Shown here in pieces: positions 1-8,173 of a stretch of 22,429 nucleotides of DNA. The stretch's first letter is position 1. Each line of letters begins with the position of its first letter. The notes under the pieces are model-generated. The model was not told where the DNA came from. It saw only the letters and a list, made by a program, of their open reading frames with translations, and searched no databases. Origin of the DNA: CAZTTH01 sp964615975 (GTDB lineage: Bacteria > Verrucomicrobiota > Lentisphaeria > JABSQK01 > JAJFLO01); NCBI GenBank assembly GCA_964615975.1, contig CAZTTH010000055.1, positions 1 to 22,429 on the forward strand, in the 5' to 3' direction. Both the position numbers and the translations under genes were made by a program.

Positions 1-74
1 TGGTTGCCCGACTAGGATTTGAACCTAGACTCACGGAATCAGAATCCGCTGTGCTACCGTTACACCATCAGGCA
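1..74 (-). tRNA. tRNA-Gln (anticodon CTG), CCA encoded
   Basis: On the minus strand a full cloverleaf can be read. The acceptor strands TGCCTGA and TCGGGCA pair over 7 bp with one G-T. The anticodon stem is GCGGA/TCCGT around the loop TTCTGAT, which places CTG at positions 34-36. The T arm is CTAGG-TTCAAAT-CCTAG, the discriminator base is A, and CCA is encoded at plus-strand bases 1-3. CTG reads the CAG glutamine codon. The gene ends exactly at the window edge, so its downstream terminator is not visible. It is divergent from nfeD. Confidence 0.95.
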
Positions 75-207
75 ACTGAAAAAGCTCACTGGCTGGAATC
101 AAACGACTCATGATTTATATCCTGAATACCTATACATGCGGGTAATTTTTGATTTAGTACTATATTTTAGTTTTTATTTTAACAAGTCTGGAGAGAAATT
201 ATTCATT

Positions 208-693
208 ATGGATTCAACCGCTGCCATCATCGTTTTAGTTGTCATCGGTATCATTCTCTTATTTATTGAGATGGTCATTCCGGGAGCAATCATTGGCTTG
301 ATTGGTTTGGCGTGCATTGTTATTGGATTGATCATGGCGTTTGATCAAAGCGCATCTTTCGGGTTGGTTTTGTCGCTCATCTCTTTTGCGGTGGGGATGC
401 TTTTTTTTCATCTCTGGATTAAATACTTTCCCAAAACCAGTATTGGTAAAAAGATTTTCCTTGACAAAAACGCCCGTGATTGGCAAGGTTATGATAAAGA
501 TAATTTAGCGTTGATCGGATTAGCGGGATTGGCGCACACCGACTTGCGGCCGTCCGGGATAGCAATCATTAATAATAACCGTTTCGATGTGGTCACTCAG
601 GGGGAAATGATCGAGCGCGGTCAACAAATTAAAGTCCATTCAGTTGAAGGAAATCGAATCGTCGTGACCCGACTGAAGTCAGTAAACGGATAA
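208..693 (+). CDS. nfeD: NfeD-family membrane protein (short NfeD1b type)
   Basis: A 161-aa integral membrane protein. Three hydrophobic segments (about residues 6-25, 28-45 and 50-70) are followed by a soluble domain at about 100-158 rich in beta strands, with the pattern GLAGLAHTDLRPSG then GEMIERGQ, typical of the NfeD C-terminal OB fold. The long form with an N-terminal ClpP-like protease domain is absent. I start at 208 because GGAGAG lies just upstream (190-195) and the first helix begins at once; the frame stays open back to base 19, but that stretch overlaps the tRNA and lacks family character. NfeD proteins are usually encoded beside flotillins and are thought to act with them in membrane organisation. 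floA follows after 123 bases, matching that arrangement. Confidence 0.9.
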   Translation: MDSTAAIIVLVVIGIILLFIEMVIPGAIIGLIGLACIVIGLIMAFDQSASFGLVLSLISFAVGMLFFHLWIKYFPKTSIGKKIFLDKNARDWQGYDKDNLALIGLAGLAHTDLRPSGIAIINNNRFDVVTQGEMIERGQQIKVHSVEGNRIVVTRLKSVNG

Positions 694-816
694 ATTATTC
701 CCCGTTTTCTTCCCGGACCGGATGTCCGCGAACCAAAACATCAGTCATATGAATTAGAACAGCTCGTTCGTATTCACGTAGGCCAATAATAACCTGATAA
801 CATGTAAGGATTAACT

Positions 817-1818
817 ATGGAACTTAAGTATTTGGGACTTATCTTTATTTTTCTCGTTCTATTGATTCTGGGATCAGTCATTCTGGTTTTTTTCGGTATC
901 TGGATACGCGCCTGGGCCTCAGGAGTGTATGTGCCATTGCGCAGCCTGATCGGGATGAAATTGCGTGCCATCCCGCCCTCCCTGATTGTTGAGGCATTGA
1001 TTCGGGTGCATAAGGCGGGTATGCCCATCGATACCGACAGTTTGGAAAATCATTATCTCGCCGGCGGTAATATTCTCGCCGTGATCAATGCCATCATTGC
1101 CGCGGACAAAGCGGGAATCGCCTTGACCTTTCAGCGTGCCGCCGCCATTGACCTGGCGGGGCGAAATGTCTTCGATGCCGTGCGCACCAGTGTCAATCCC
1201 CGGGTTATTGATTGTCCGGATCCCACCAAGGGGCGGCAGACCATTGACGCGGTCGCCAAGGATGGAATCCAGTTAAAAGCCAAAGCTCGGGTAACCGTGC
1301 GCACCAATCTGAATCGACTTATCGGCGGAGCCACGGAAGAAACCATCATTGCCCGGGTCGGTGAAGGTATTGTCACGACAATTGGTTCTTCCACAACTTA
1401 CAAGACGGTGCTGGAAAACCCGGATTCGATTTCAAAACGAGTGCTGGCGAAAGGATTGGATAGCGGCACGGCGTTTGAGATTCTGTCCATAGATATTGCT
1501 GACATCGATGTTGGCGACAACATTGGCGCCCGTCTGCAGGCAGATCAAGCCGAAGCCGATAAACGCGTCGCGCAAGCCAAAGCCGAAGAGCGCCGCGCCG
1601 CGGCAGTGGCGCTCGAACAGGAAATGATAGCCAAGGTGCAGGAGATGCAGGCGAAAGTTGTTGAAGCCCAGGCTGAAGTTCCTTTGGCCATGGCCGTCGC
1701 ATTCCGTGAAGGTTCATTGGGGATTCTGGATTATTATCGGATCGAAAATCTCAAAGCCGATACCGATATGAGATCCAGTATTTCAGATATGAAAGAAATG
1801 AAGTTAGACAAGAAATAA
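817..1818 (+). CDS. floA: flotillin-like protein FloA
   Basis: 333 aa, close to the roughly 330 aa of Bacillus FloA (YqfA, UPF0365). One N-terminal membrane segment lies at about residues 5-28, followed by an SPFH/band-7 region and an Ala/Glu-rich coiled coil at about 240-290 (repeats of EAD, KAEERRAAA and QAKVVEAQAEV). The C-terminal block with EVPLAMAVAFREG, LGILDYYR and KADTDMRSSI is the FloA signature. FloA oligomerises in the inner membrane and marks fluid microdomains. Start: TAAGGA lies about 10 bases before the ATG. A weak 5-bp hairpin (CGGAC/GTCCG) sits in the nfeD-floA spacer. The operon continues into an unknown gene and three envelope genes. Confidence 0.95.
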   Translation: MELKYLGLIFIFLVLLILGSVILVFFGIWIRAWASGVYVPLRSLIGMKLRAIPPSLIVEALIRVHKAGMPIDTDSLENHYLAGGNILAVINAIIAADKAGIALTFQRAAAIDLAGRNVFDAVRTSVNPRVIDCPDPTKGRQTIDAVAKDGIQLKAKARVTVRTNLNRLIGGATEETIIARVGEGIVTTIGSSTTYKTVLENPDSISKRVLAKGLDSGTAFEILSIDIADIDVGDNIGARLQADQAEADKRVAQAKAEERRAAAVALEQEMIAKVQEMQAKVVEAQAEVPLAMAVAFREGSLGILDYYRIENLKADTDMRSSISDMKEMKLDKK

Positions 1819-1837
1819 AATAACGGGAAATTGTCCG

Positions 1838-2437
1838 ATGGATGATTTGATCATACTTTTTCTGATTCTAATCTCTTTTGTTTGGAATCTGGTGAAGAAA
1901 TTCAGAGAAGTTAAGGACAAACAGCCTGAATATACCGCGCCGGAAAAAGAAACGACTTCACAATCGCCATTTCCCTGGGATGAGTTGCCGGCTGATTTAA
2001 GAGAACAGCTTGAGCCGGTACTGATGCCACAGCGAGAAACTGATTATGGCTGGGGAGAGGAGGAACATGCCTCGCGAGACTTCATTCCCCGTCCAGATGA
2101 CGATGAACCGGTTTTCGCCCCTGTCTTGCCATCACAACCAATGGCATCGAATTCCCATTCCGAACCTCCATTTGCCCCAATCTCCAGTATACGCCAGGCC
2201 AATAGGGCAGCGATTTCGGCAGCATCGTTGACTCCCTCCAATCTCTCTTCTCTGGGAGCGACATTGCCGAAGTTCATGGGAAATCTGGAAAGCACCCTCA
2301 GGCCATTGCGCTCGTTAACCGGTAAAAAAAAGCATCTTCATCAGCCTTTGAAAATTGATTATTATGATCCGTATGAATGGAAAAAGTCGATCGTCATGCG
2401 CGAAGTTCTGAACCGTCCTCGTGCGTTTGATATTTGA
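1838..2437 (+). CDS. N-terminally anchored protein of unknown function, downstream of floA
   Basis: 199 aa, not assigned to a family. Residues 1-20 are hydrophobic (MDDLIILFLILISFVWNLV) and followed by KK, giving a single membrane anchor with a cytoplasmic tail. Residues 25-125 are acidic and rich in Pro and Ser, apparently a disordered linker. The C-terminus is compact and basic, ending in a block with EWKKSIVMREVLNRPRA. A short terminal motif of the form 'REVL.xPRA' is, as I recall, seen in small proteins encoded after floA in PVC and Bacteroidetes genomes. It starts 19 bases after floA and ends 27 bases before plsY, so it is very probably cotranscribed with them. A partner of FloA/NfeD is the obvious guess, but nothing in the sequence proves it. 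Confidence 0.75.
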   Translation: MDDLIILFLILISFVWNLVKKFREVKDKQPEYTAPEKETTSQSPFPWDELPADLREQLEPVLMPQRETDYGWGEEEHASRDFIPRPDDDEPVFAPVLPSQPMASNSHSEPPFAPISSIRQANRAAISAASLTPSNLSSLGATLPKFMGNLESTLRPLRSLTGKKKHLHQPLKIDYYDPYEWKKSIVMREVLNRPRAFDI

Positions 2438-2464
2438 TCTCTTATGAATTAAATCTTCCCGCTT

Positions 2465-3145
2465 ATGACTCTCACCATCGTTTTCATTTTGCTCTCCCTG
2501 TTCCTGGCAAGTTATCTGCTCGGCGGCATTCCCTGTGGCTTTATTATCGGCAAGATCAATGGTTTGGATATTCGTAAGCATGGCAGTTGCAATGTCGGCG
2601 CCACCAACACCTTGCGGGTATGTGGTAAAAAATGGGGCATGTTGTGTTTTGGCCTTGACTTTCTCAAGGGATTTCTTCCCGTTCTGGGGATTACCTTATT
2701 GATTTCATCGGGGGATTTTCCGCAGCAACAATATTTTCCGGTTATGGTGATGACCGGCGTGATCCTAGGTCATATTTGGTGTCCCTATCTTAAGTTCAAA
2801 GGCGGGAAAGGCGCGGCAACAGCTGCTGGCGCCGTATGTGCCATTTCTCATTGGGCGTTGTTGATATCGCTGATCATTTGGCTGGGAGTATTTTATTTCA
2901 CCCGCTATGTGTCACTTGCCAGTGTCATGGCGGTTTTGGTTTTTCCCTTCACTGTCCTCTTTCTGGAAAATCAGCGACCGGCGCCTTCGACCGCTATTAC
3001 CACTCCCATACTGATAACAATTTTTATCTTTGCCGCGATTGTCATATTGAAGCATAAATCCAATATTCAACGGCTGTTGAACGGAACGGAAAACAAATTT
3101 ACCAGAAAGCATAAAATTATCCATGAAAATAGCTGTTCTCAGTGA
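2465..3145 (+). CDS. plsY: glycerol-3-phosphate acyltransferase PlsY
   Basis: 226 aa with several membrane helices. PlsY transfers the acyl group from acyl-phosphate to glycerol-3-phosphate, giving lysophosphatidic acid, the first acylation step of phospholipid synthesis at the inner membrane. All three family motifs are readable: SYLLGGIPCGFIIGK near residues 16-30, RKHGSCNVGATNTLR at about 37-51 (the usual GSGN is GSCN here), and the phosphate-binding loop FKGGKGAATAAGA in the middle of the protein. The ATG at 2465 lacks a clear Shine-Dalgarno; placing it here gives the correct N-terminal helix. Its 3' end overlaps gpsA by 23 bases, so translation is likely coupled, and the next enzyme supplies its substrate. 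Confidence 0.95.
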   Translation: MTLTIVFILLSLFLASYLLGGIPCGFIIGKINGLDIRKHGSCNVGATNTLRVCGKKWGMLCFGLDFLKGFLPVLGITLLISSGDFPQQQYFPVMVMTGVILGHIWCPYLKFKGGKGAATAAGAVCAISHWALLISLIIWLGVFYFTRYVSLASVMAVLVFPFTVLFLENQRPAPSTAITTPILITIFIFAAIVILKHKSNIQRLLNGTENKFTRKHKIIHENSCSQ

Positions 3146-4121
3146 CGGCGCCTGGGCCTCGGCGCTGGCCATATTGCTGATTAATAATTCCCATGAAGTC
3201 CGCATGTGGTGCCCGTTTTCAGATCATGTCGAGGAATTGCGCAAGACCCGGAAGAATACTCGTTTTCTCAAGGGGCATCATCTGCCGTTGAATTTGGAAT
3301 TGACCGATTCAATGGCGGCAGCGATTGAATCGGTTGATTATATCGTGATTGCGGCACCGGTACAGTACGCGCGCAACTGTCTCAATAAACTTCGGGAAGC
3401 GGGCGGTGTCGATGCCTCACAGGTGGTCATCAATGTCTCCAAGGGGATAGAAGTCGGTACTCTGAAACGGATGAGTGAATTATGCCAGGAACTCCTGGGA
3501 GAGATCAATTATGCCGTGTTGTCGGGTCCGAGTCATGCGGAAGAGGTGGTTTTGGGTATTCCTACAGCGGTGGTTGTCGCTTCTACTTCGGACCAGATTG
3601 CCCGGGAGATACAGAAAGTATTCATGAATGAAGTCTTTCGCGTATATACCGGCAGTGATGTGATTGGAGTCGAATTAGCCGGGGCGCTGAAAAATGTCTA
3701 CGCCATCGCCTGCGGCATCAGCGACGGGATGGGATTGGGGGATAACAGCAAAGCGGCCTTGATCACCCGCGGGATCGCGGAAATGGCGCGCCTCGGGCAA
3801 ACGCTGGGTGGCGCTCCCGAAACCTTCTCCGGATTAAGCGGGGTTGGCGATATGATCGTCACCTGCTGCAGCCGCCATAGCCGCAATCGTCATGTCGGCG
3901 AGGAGCTGGGACGCGGGAATTCACTGGATGCCGTGGTTGCCCAAATGGGGCGGGTGATCGCCGAAGGGGTTCCCACGACCAACAGCGCCTATGTGTTGGC
4001 GCGCCAGCATCAGATTGATACGCCGATCATTAATGAGGTCTATGCAGGCCTGTATGAAGGCAAGGATCTGCGCCAGGGGGTTCGGGATTTGATGGTGCGC
4101 AAAGCCAAGAGTGAGAATTGA
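3123..4121 (+). CDS. gpsA: glycerol-3-phosphate dehydrogenase [NAD(P)+] GpsA
   Basis: 332 aa, full length. It reduces dihydroxyacetone phosphate to sn-glycerol-3-phosphate, which the overlapping plsY product uses. The catalytic Lys is K190 in VELAGALKNVYA. Other family blocks are VSKGIE (106-111), LSGPSHAEEV (133-142), DGMGLGDNSKAALITRG (201-217) and SGLSGVGDMIVTC. An oddity is the N-terminal dinucleotide-binding loop, which reads VLSDGAWASALA where the family has VLGAGSWGTALA or close variants: two of the three glycines are Ser and Ala. The rest of the protein shows no decay, so I read it as active but divergent. It lies inside the envelope operon and murA starts 3 bases after its stop. Confidence 0.96.
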   Translation: MKIAVLSDGAWASALAILLINNSHEVRMWCPFSDHVEELRKTRKNTRFLKGHHLPLNLELTDSMAAAIESVDYIVIAAPVQYARNCLNKLREAGGVDASQVVINVSKGIEVGTLKRMSELCQELLGEINYAVLSGPSHAEEVVLGIPTAVVVASTSDQIAREIQKVFMNEVFRVYTGSDVIGVELAGALKNVYAIACGISDGMGLGDNSKAALITRGIAEMARLGQTLGGAPETFSGLSGVGDMIVTCCSRHSRNRHVGEELGRGNSLDAVVAQMGRVIAEGVPTTNSAYVLARQHQIDTPIINEVYAGLYEGKDLRQGVRDLMVRKAKSEN

Positions 4122-4124
4122 GCC

Positions 4125-5399
4125 ATGAATCGATTGCTGATTGAAGGTGGAATTCCTCTTACCGGCACAGTCACAGTGGGGGGAAATAAAAATGCCATAC
4201 TGCCCATGATTGCCGCCAGTGTGCTGACAGATGAAGAGGTCATTCTCCAGAATGTTCCCGATATTCGGGATGTCGAAACCATGTTATTTATTCTCGAAGA
4301 GTTGGGCGCTGCCATCAATCGACAGGCCAGTGAACTGCGAATCCGTTGCAAACGGATAACTAAAACCGAGATTCCGCGCAAACTGTGTTCGGCATTGCGC
4401 ACCAGCTTTTTGTTTGTCGCGCCTTTATTGCACCGCCGGCGCAAAGCCCGGGTCTATCCTCCCGGCGGGGACGTGATTGGCAGACGGCGATTGGACGCGC
4501 ATTTTTATGGCTTGCGCTGTTTGGGGGTTCGAGCTCATGAAAAAGATTTGCTTTTTACCGCGCCGCGTGAAGGCTTGAAGGGGCGTGACCTCTTTTTCGA
4601 TGAGGCCAGTGTCACCGCCACCGAACACATAATGATGGCGGCTGTATTAGCCCAGGGAACCACCATTATCCGCAATGCCGCCAGTGAACCACATGTCCAG
4701 GACCTGGCATTGTTACTGGGGAAAATGGGGGCAAATATAGAGGGAGCAAATACCAATACCCTGACCATTCATGGTGTTCCCACTCTCCATGGTGCGACTC
4801 ATCGGGTGGTTTCCGATCACATTGAAACGGGAAGTTATCTCGCCATGGCGGCTGCGACCGGGGGCAGTATTACCATTAATGACACCGTGCATACGCATTA
4901 TTGGATGATACAACGAATCTTCCAACGCTTCAATCTGAGGCTCGAATTCGGCGCCGACAACGTCCAACTTGCCCCAGGAGGAAAGCCGATCATTCAAAAA
5001 GACATCGGCAATGTGATCCCGGTGATCGATGATGGGCCATGGCCCCAATTCCCATCTGATCTGATGAGCTCCATGTTGGTGCTCGCCACTCAATCCAAAG
5101 GAACCGTCCTTTTCTTCGAGAAAATGTATGAGAGCCGGATGTATTTTGTCGATCGCCTGATCCAGATGGGAGCGAGCGCGATCGTCTGCGATCCCCATCG
5201 CGTGGTGATCTCCGGCAAATGTCAGTTGCGCGGAATTACCTTGAACAGTCCCGATATTCGCGCCGGCATGGCGCTGATCGGCGCCGCGCTTTGCGCCAAA
5301 GGAAAAAGTGTGATTGAAAATATCTCGGTGATTAACCGTGGGTATGAAAAAGTAGAAGAAAAACTGTTGGCGCTGGGCGCTAAAATCGCCATCGAATAA
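4125..5399 (+). CDS. murA: UDP-N-acetylglucosamine 1-carboxyvinyltransferase MurA (Asp-type)
   Basis: 424 aa, the usual MurA/EPSP-synthase-fold length. It transfers enolpyruvate from PEP to UDP-GlcNAc, the committed step of peptidoglycan synthesis in the cytoplasm. The substrate-binding K22-N23 pair is present in VGGNKNAILP. The active-site loop reads PPGGDVIGRRRLDAH, with D116 where most MurA enzymes have the catalytic Cys (PGGCxIG). Asp at this site is known in Mycobacterium, Chlamydia and Borrelia and goes with natural fosfomycin insensitivity. The C-terminal half has DGPWPQFPSDL and KMYESRMYFVDRL, a subgroup pattern differing from E. coli MurA. It is the last gene of the operon, 3 bases after gpsA; no classical terminator follows before the convergent dehydrogenase gene. 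Confidence 0.95.
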   Translation: MNRLLIEGGIPLTGTVTVGGNKNAILPMIAASVLTDEEVILQNVPDIRDVETMLFILEELGAAINRQASELRIRCKRITKTEIPRKLCSALRTSFLFVAPLLHRRRKARVYPPGGDVIGRRRLDAHFYGLRCLGVRAHEKDLLFTAPREGLKGRDLFFDEASVTATEHIMMAAVLAQGTTIIRNAASEPHVQDLALLLGKMGANIEGANTNTLTIHGVPTLHGATHRVVSDHIETGSYLAMAAATGGSITINDTVHTHYWMIQRIFQRFNLRLEFGADNVQLAPGGKPIIQKDIGNVIPVIDDGPWPQFPSDLMSSMLVLATQSKGTVLFFEKMYESRMYFVDRLIQMGASAIVCDPHRVVISGKCQLRGITLNSPDIRAGMALIGAALCAKGKSVIENISVINRGYEKVEEKLLALGAKIAIE

Positions 5400-5465
5400 A
5401 CTGATCCCGCAGGTCACATCCTGTGTACTCAATATGAGCTTATCGGTAAAAAATACCCCGTGTCA

Positions 5466-6500
5466 TCAGATTGCCAGCACAATGCGATAGCGGGCGAGAT
5501 TGGAGCGCACTTTTGAGAGGGCGCTGTTGACCTGTTTCAGCGGCATGACCTCGACTTTCGCGGTGATGCGATGTAGAGCCGCGAAATGAAGCATATCCCG
5601 CATCATCGCCCGGCCGCCAATGGGGCTGCCGCAGATGGTTTTCCTGCCTAGAATCAATGAAAACACCGGAATTGTCACTTCGCTTTCAGGTACGCCGACA
5701 AAGCATAACCGCCCGTTCGGGCGGAGCATGGAGATGTAGTTGTACCAGTCGAGATCGACATTGACCGTGACGAGAATAAAATCGAGTGAGGCATGACGTT
5801 TCTCCAAGATTTCATTGTCAATGCTGGAAATAAAATGATGTGCCCCCAATTGGCGTGCTTCTTCCTCCTTGTCGGGACTTGAGGAAAACGCTGTGATTTC
5901 ACACCCCCATGCCCGACAAAACTGAATCGCGAGATGTCCCAATCCGCCAATTCCGACAATCCCGACCTTCATGCCCGCCGTCACCTGATAATGACGTAAT
6001 GGGGTATAAACGGTTATGCCGCCGCATAATAATGGCGCCGCGGTTTCCGGCGCCATGGCGATGGGCAGCGGGAAGACAAAGCGACCGTCGGTGCATATCC
6101 GTTCCGCGAAACCGCCATAATTGCCAATACAGGTTGCCTGGCTTTGAGTGCATAAATTTTCGTCTCCCTGCATGCACCATTCACAATCCAGGCAGGACGC
6201 GCGCTGCCAGCCGACACCGACATATTGACCCACGGCCAAATGGGTCACATTGGCGCCAATGGCGATAATATTTCCGACGATTTCATGGCCGGGCACCAGT
6301 GGATAGACCGAAATGCCCCAATCATTATGAATGAGATGGATATCACTATGACAAATACCACAATGGCTGATCGCGATTTCCACATCATCCGCTCCTAGCC
6401 GGCCAGGTTCATAGGCAAAAGATTCCACTTTGCATCCCGGCATCATCGCGGCATACCCCCGGATCATTTTGGCGGAAGTAGGCTTGGATTTCTTTACCAT
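5466..6500 (-). CDS. ahr: zinc-dependent alcohol dehydrogenase, Ahr (YjgB)-like aldehyde reductase
   Basis: 344 aa, a medium-chain dehydrogenase. Catalytic zinc ligands are C47 (HCGICHSD), H72 (GHE) and C159. Structural zinc ligands C103, C106, C109 and C117 sit in the SCLDCEWC...LC lobe. The Rossmann loop is GIGGLG at 183-188. Blocks such as PLLCGGITVYTPL, GCEITAFSSSPDKE and TVNVDLDWYNY closely resemble E. coli Ahr, an NADPH-preferring reductase of medium and long chain aldehydes. The real substrate here cannot be told from sequence. Start: AAGGA lies 9 bases upstream of the ATG. The gene is 29 bases after the ClpX-like gene on the same strand and probably shares its transcript; the metabolic link is not obvious. 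Confidence 0.93.
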   Translation of the reverse strand: MVKKSKPTSAKMIRGYAAMMPGCKVESFAYEPGRLGADDVEIAISHCGICHSDIHLIHNDWGISVYPLVPGHEIVGNIIAIGANVTHLAVGQYVGVGWQRASCLDCEWCMQGDENLCTQSQATCIGNYGGFAERICTDGRFVFPLPIAMAPETAAPLLCGGITVYTPLRHYQVTAGMKVGIVGIGGLGHLAIQFCRAWGCEITAFSSSPDKEEEARQLGAHHFISSIDNEILEKRHASLDFILVTVNVDLDWYNYISMLRPNGRLCFVGVPESEVTIPVFSLILGRKTICGSPIGGRAMMRDMLHFAALHRITAKVEVMPLKQVNSALSKVRSNLARYRIVLAI

Positions 6501-6529
6501 GGTATTGATTCCTTGTCCGTGAAATTTTA

Positions 6530-8173
6530 TTATCGGTTGACTTGTTTAAGCGATGATTGGGAGAAACTTGCGACCACCAATTTGGAAAGTTCTGCATCGG
6601 GATCATTCACCGTATTAGCATCGATGATAAATTTATCCAATTGATGGTTACGCAGCACCAGATTCAAGCCAAATTCAAAATCCTGAAACTTTTCCCGGCA
6701 GAGTTGATAGACGCTTTTTGTGCCGCTGGTACTTAACGCAATCAATTGTTCGACAGCATCGTCGGTAAAGAGCAGTTTCAACCCTTTGTCGCGTTCAAAT
6801 TCAGCAACAAACTGTTCCACTTCCGGATTCTCAAGGTGGTAAGTGGCTTGGCTGCTTTCAACTGAGGGGGCGGCGACGGTCGCGGCGGCGGCAATAATTT
6901 GATTTAAACTGGTTTCCGGGTTGAGGATCATGTCATGACTCAATATCAACTTATCGATGTTAACCGAGGGCAGTTCATATTTATAGAGACGGAAAATCCT
7001 TTCCAGGATCGTCATCAAACCGCGGGCGCCGGTATTTTCGACCACGGCCTGCCGGGCGATCTCGGTAATTGCTTTCGGAGTGACTTCCAAGTTGATGCCA
7101 TATCCCGAAAAATCCCGCTGATACTGGGATAAGATGCTGCCTTCAGAACTCAATAGAATATTTTCCAGATCTTCAGCGGTCAAGGCATCGCAGGCAACGC
7201 GTACCGGCAGACGTCCAACAAACTCGGGTTCAAATCCATAGGAGACAAAATCCTTGGTTTGAGCGTGATTCAGGTAATGTGAAACATTCGTGTCATCCGC
7301 GCTGCTTCGTTCGAAGCCGATCTGGCCGCCTTTGAGCCGCAGTTTAATACTCTCACCCAATTGATCAAAAGCGCCGCTGACAATGAAGAGGATATGAGCG
7401 GTATTGATTGAGCGCTTGCGCTTATTACCGCTTTTATTCATTACTTCCATCATCATTTCCATCTGTCCCACCAAATCCGTCTGGCTTTGCAGGGCAACTT
7501 CGGTTTCTTCCATTAATTTCAAGAGATTGATCTGCACGCCGCGGCCGGAAATATCGCGGACACCGGCGTTTGATTTGGCCGCGATTTTATCGATTTCATC
7601 CAGGTAAATGATCCCATATTGCGCCAGTTCGATATCGCCTTTTGCCAATTTGACCAGATCGCGCACCAAATCCTCGACATCATGACCGACATAACCGGTC
7701 TCTGAAAACTTGGTGGCATCGGCTTTAACAAAGGGAACACCAATCAGCTTGGCCAGACAGCGTACCAGGTAGGTTTTCCCGACCCCGGTTGGCCCCAGCA
7801 GGAGGATATTTTGTTTGGTGTATTCGAGATTGACGATTTCTGGATTCTCAAGGCATTGCCGGACATGGTTATAATGATCACAGATTGCCACGGACAGGAC
7901 TTTTTTGGCGGCATCCTGTTTGATGACAAACCGATCGAGATACTCTTTTACAGCCCGCGGCTTGAGATTGAAGTTTTTGATATTCTCGATCGCCTCGTTC
8001 TTCTTTGCCGTTTCCTTTTTGTTCCGGGTACGTTTGCGTTCACCTGCCCCGGTTTCATTTGCCGCCTCCCCAAAGGAAATAAAGGCCGACTGGGCATTGA
8101 GATTCTTGAAGAGCGACTGCAATTGTTTTTGCAGGTCTTCGAATGATTTATTGTCGTCCTTGTTGTCGTTCAT
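6530..8173 (-). CDS. ClpX-like AAA+ ATPase without zinc-binding domain, with duplicated lid
   Basis: 547 aa; classical ClpX is about 420. Visible motifs are Walker A GPTGVGKT (127-134), pore loop GYVG (160-163), Walker B IIYLDEID (188-195), arginine finger in GFEPEFVGRLP (R321) and sensor 2 GARGL (R384). The ClpX N-terminal Cys4 zinc-binding domain is missing, replaced by about 70 charged residues. A loop with IGF at 285-287 resembles the ClpP-docking loop of ClpX. Residues 464-522 repeat the pattern of the lid at 359-416 but lack the sensor-2 Arg, so the lid seems duplicated. Likely role: ATP-driven unfolding, possibly with ClpP or alone. No Shine-Dalgarno is visible and an AT-only hairpin abuts the start codon. 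A 158-aa unknown gene precedes it by 58 bases. The genome probably also has an ordinary clpX elsewhere. Confidence 0.88.
   Translation of the reverse strand: MNDNKDDNKSFEDLQKQLQSLFKNLNAQSAFISFGEAANETGAGERKRTRNKKETAKKNEAIENIKNFNLKPRAVKEYLDRFVIKQDAAKKVLSVAICDHYNHVRQCLENPEIVNLEYTKQNILLLGPTGVGKTYLVRCLAKLIGVPFVKADATKFSETGYVGHDVEDLVRDLVKLAKGDIELAQYGIIYLDEIDKIAAKSNAGVRDISGRGVQINLLKLMEETEVALQSQTDLVGQMEMMMEVMNKSGNKRKRSINTAHILFIVSGAFDQLGESIKLRLKGGQIGFERSSADDTNVSHYLNHAQTKDFVSYGFEPEFVGRLPVRVACDALTAEDLENILLSSEGSILSQYQRDFSGYGINLEVTPKAITEIARQAVVENTGARGLMTILERIFRLYKYELPSVNIDKLILSHDMILNPETSLNQIIAAAATVAAPSVESSQATYHLENPEVEQFVAEFERDKGLKLLFTDDAVEQLIALSTSGTKSVYQLCREKFQDFEFGLNLVLRNHQLDKFIIDANTVNDPDAELSKLVVASFSQSSLKQVNR

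Noticed and set aside
19..207. N-terminal extension of nfeD back to base 19
   Set aside because: It overlaps the tRNA gene; the ATG at 208 has the ribosome site and begins the first membrane helix.
4713..5432. 239-aa open frame antisense to murA
   Set aside because: It is the mirror of a clear murA gene, with no recognisable domain.
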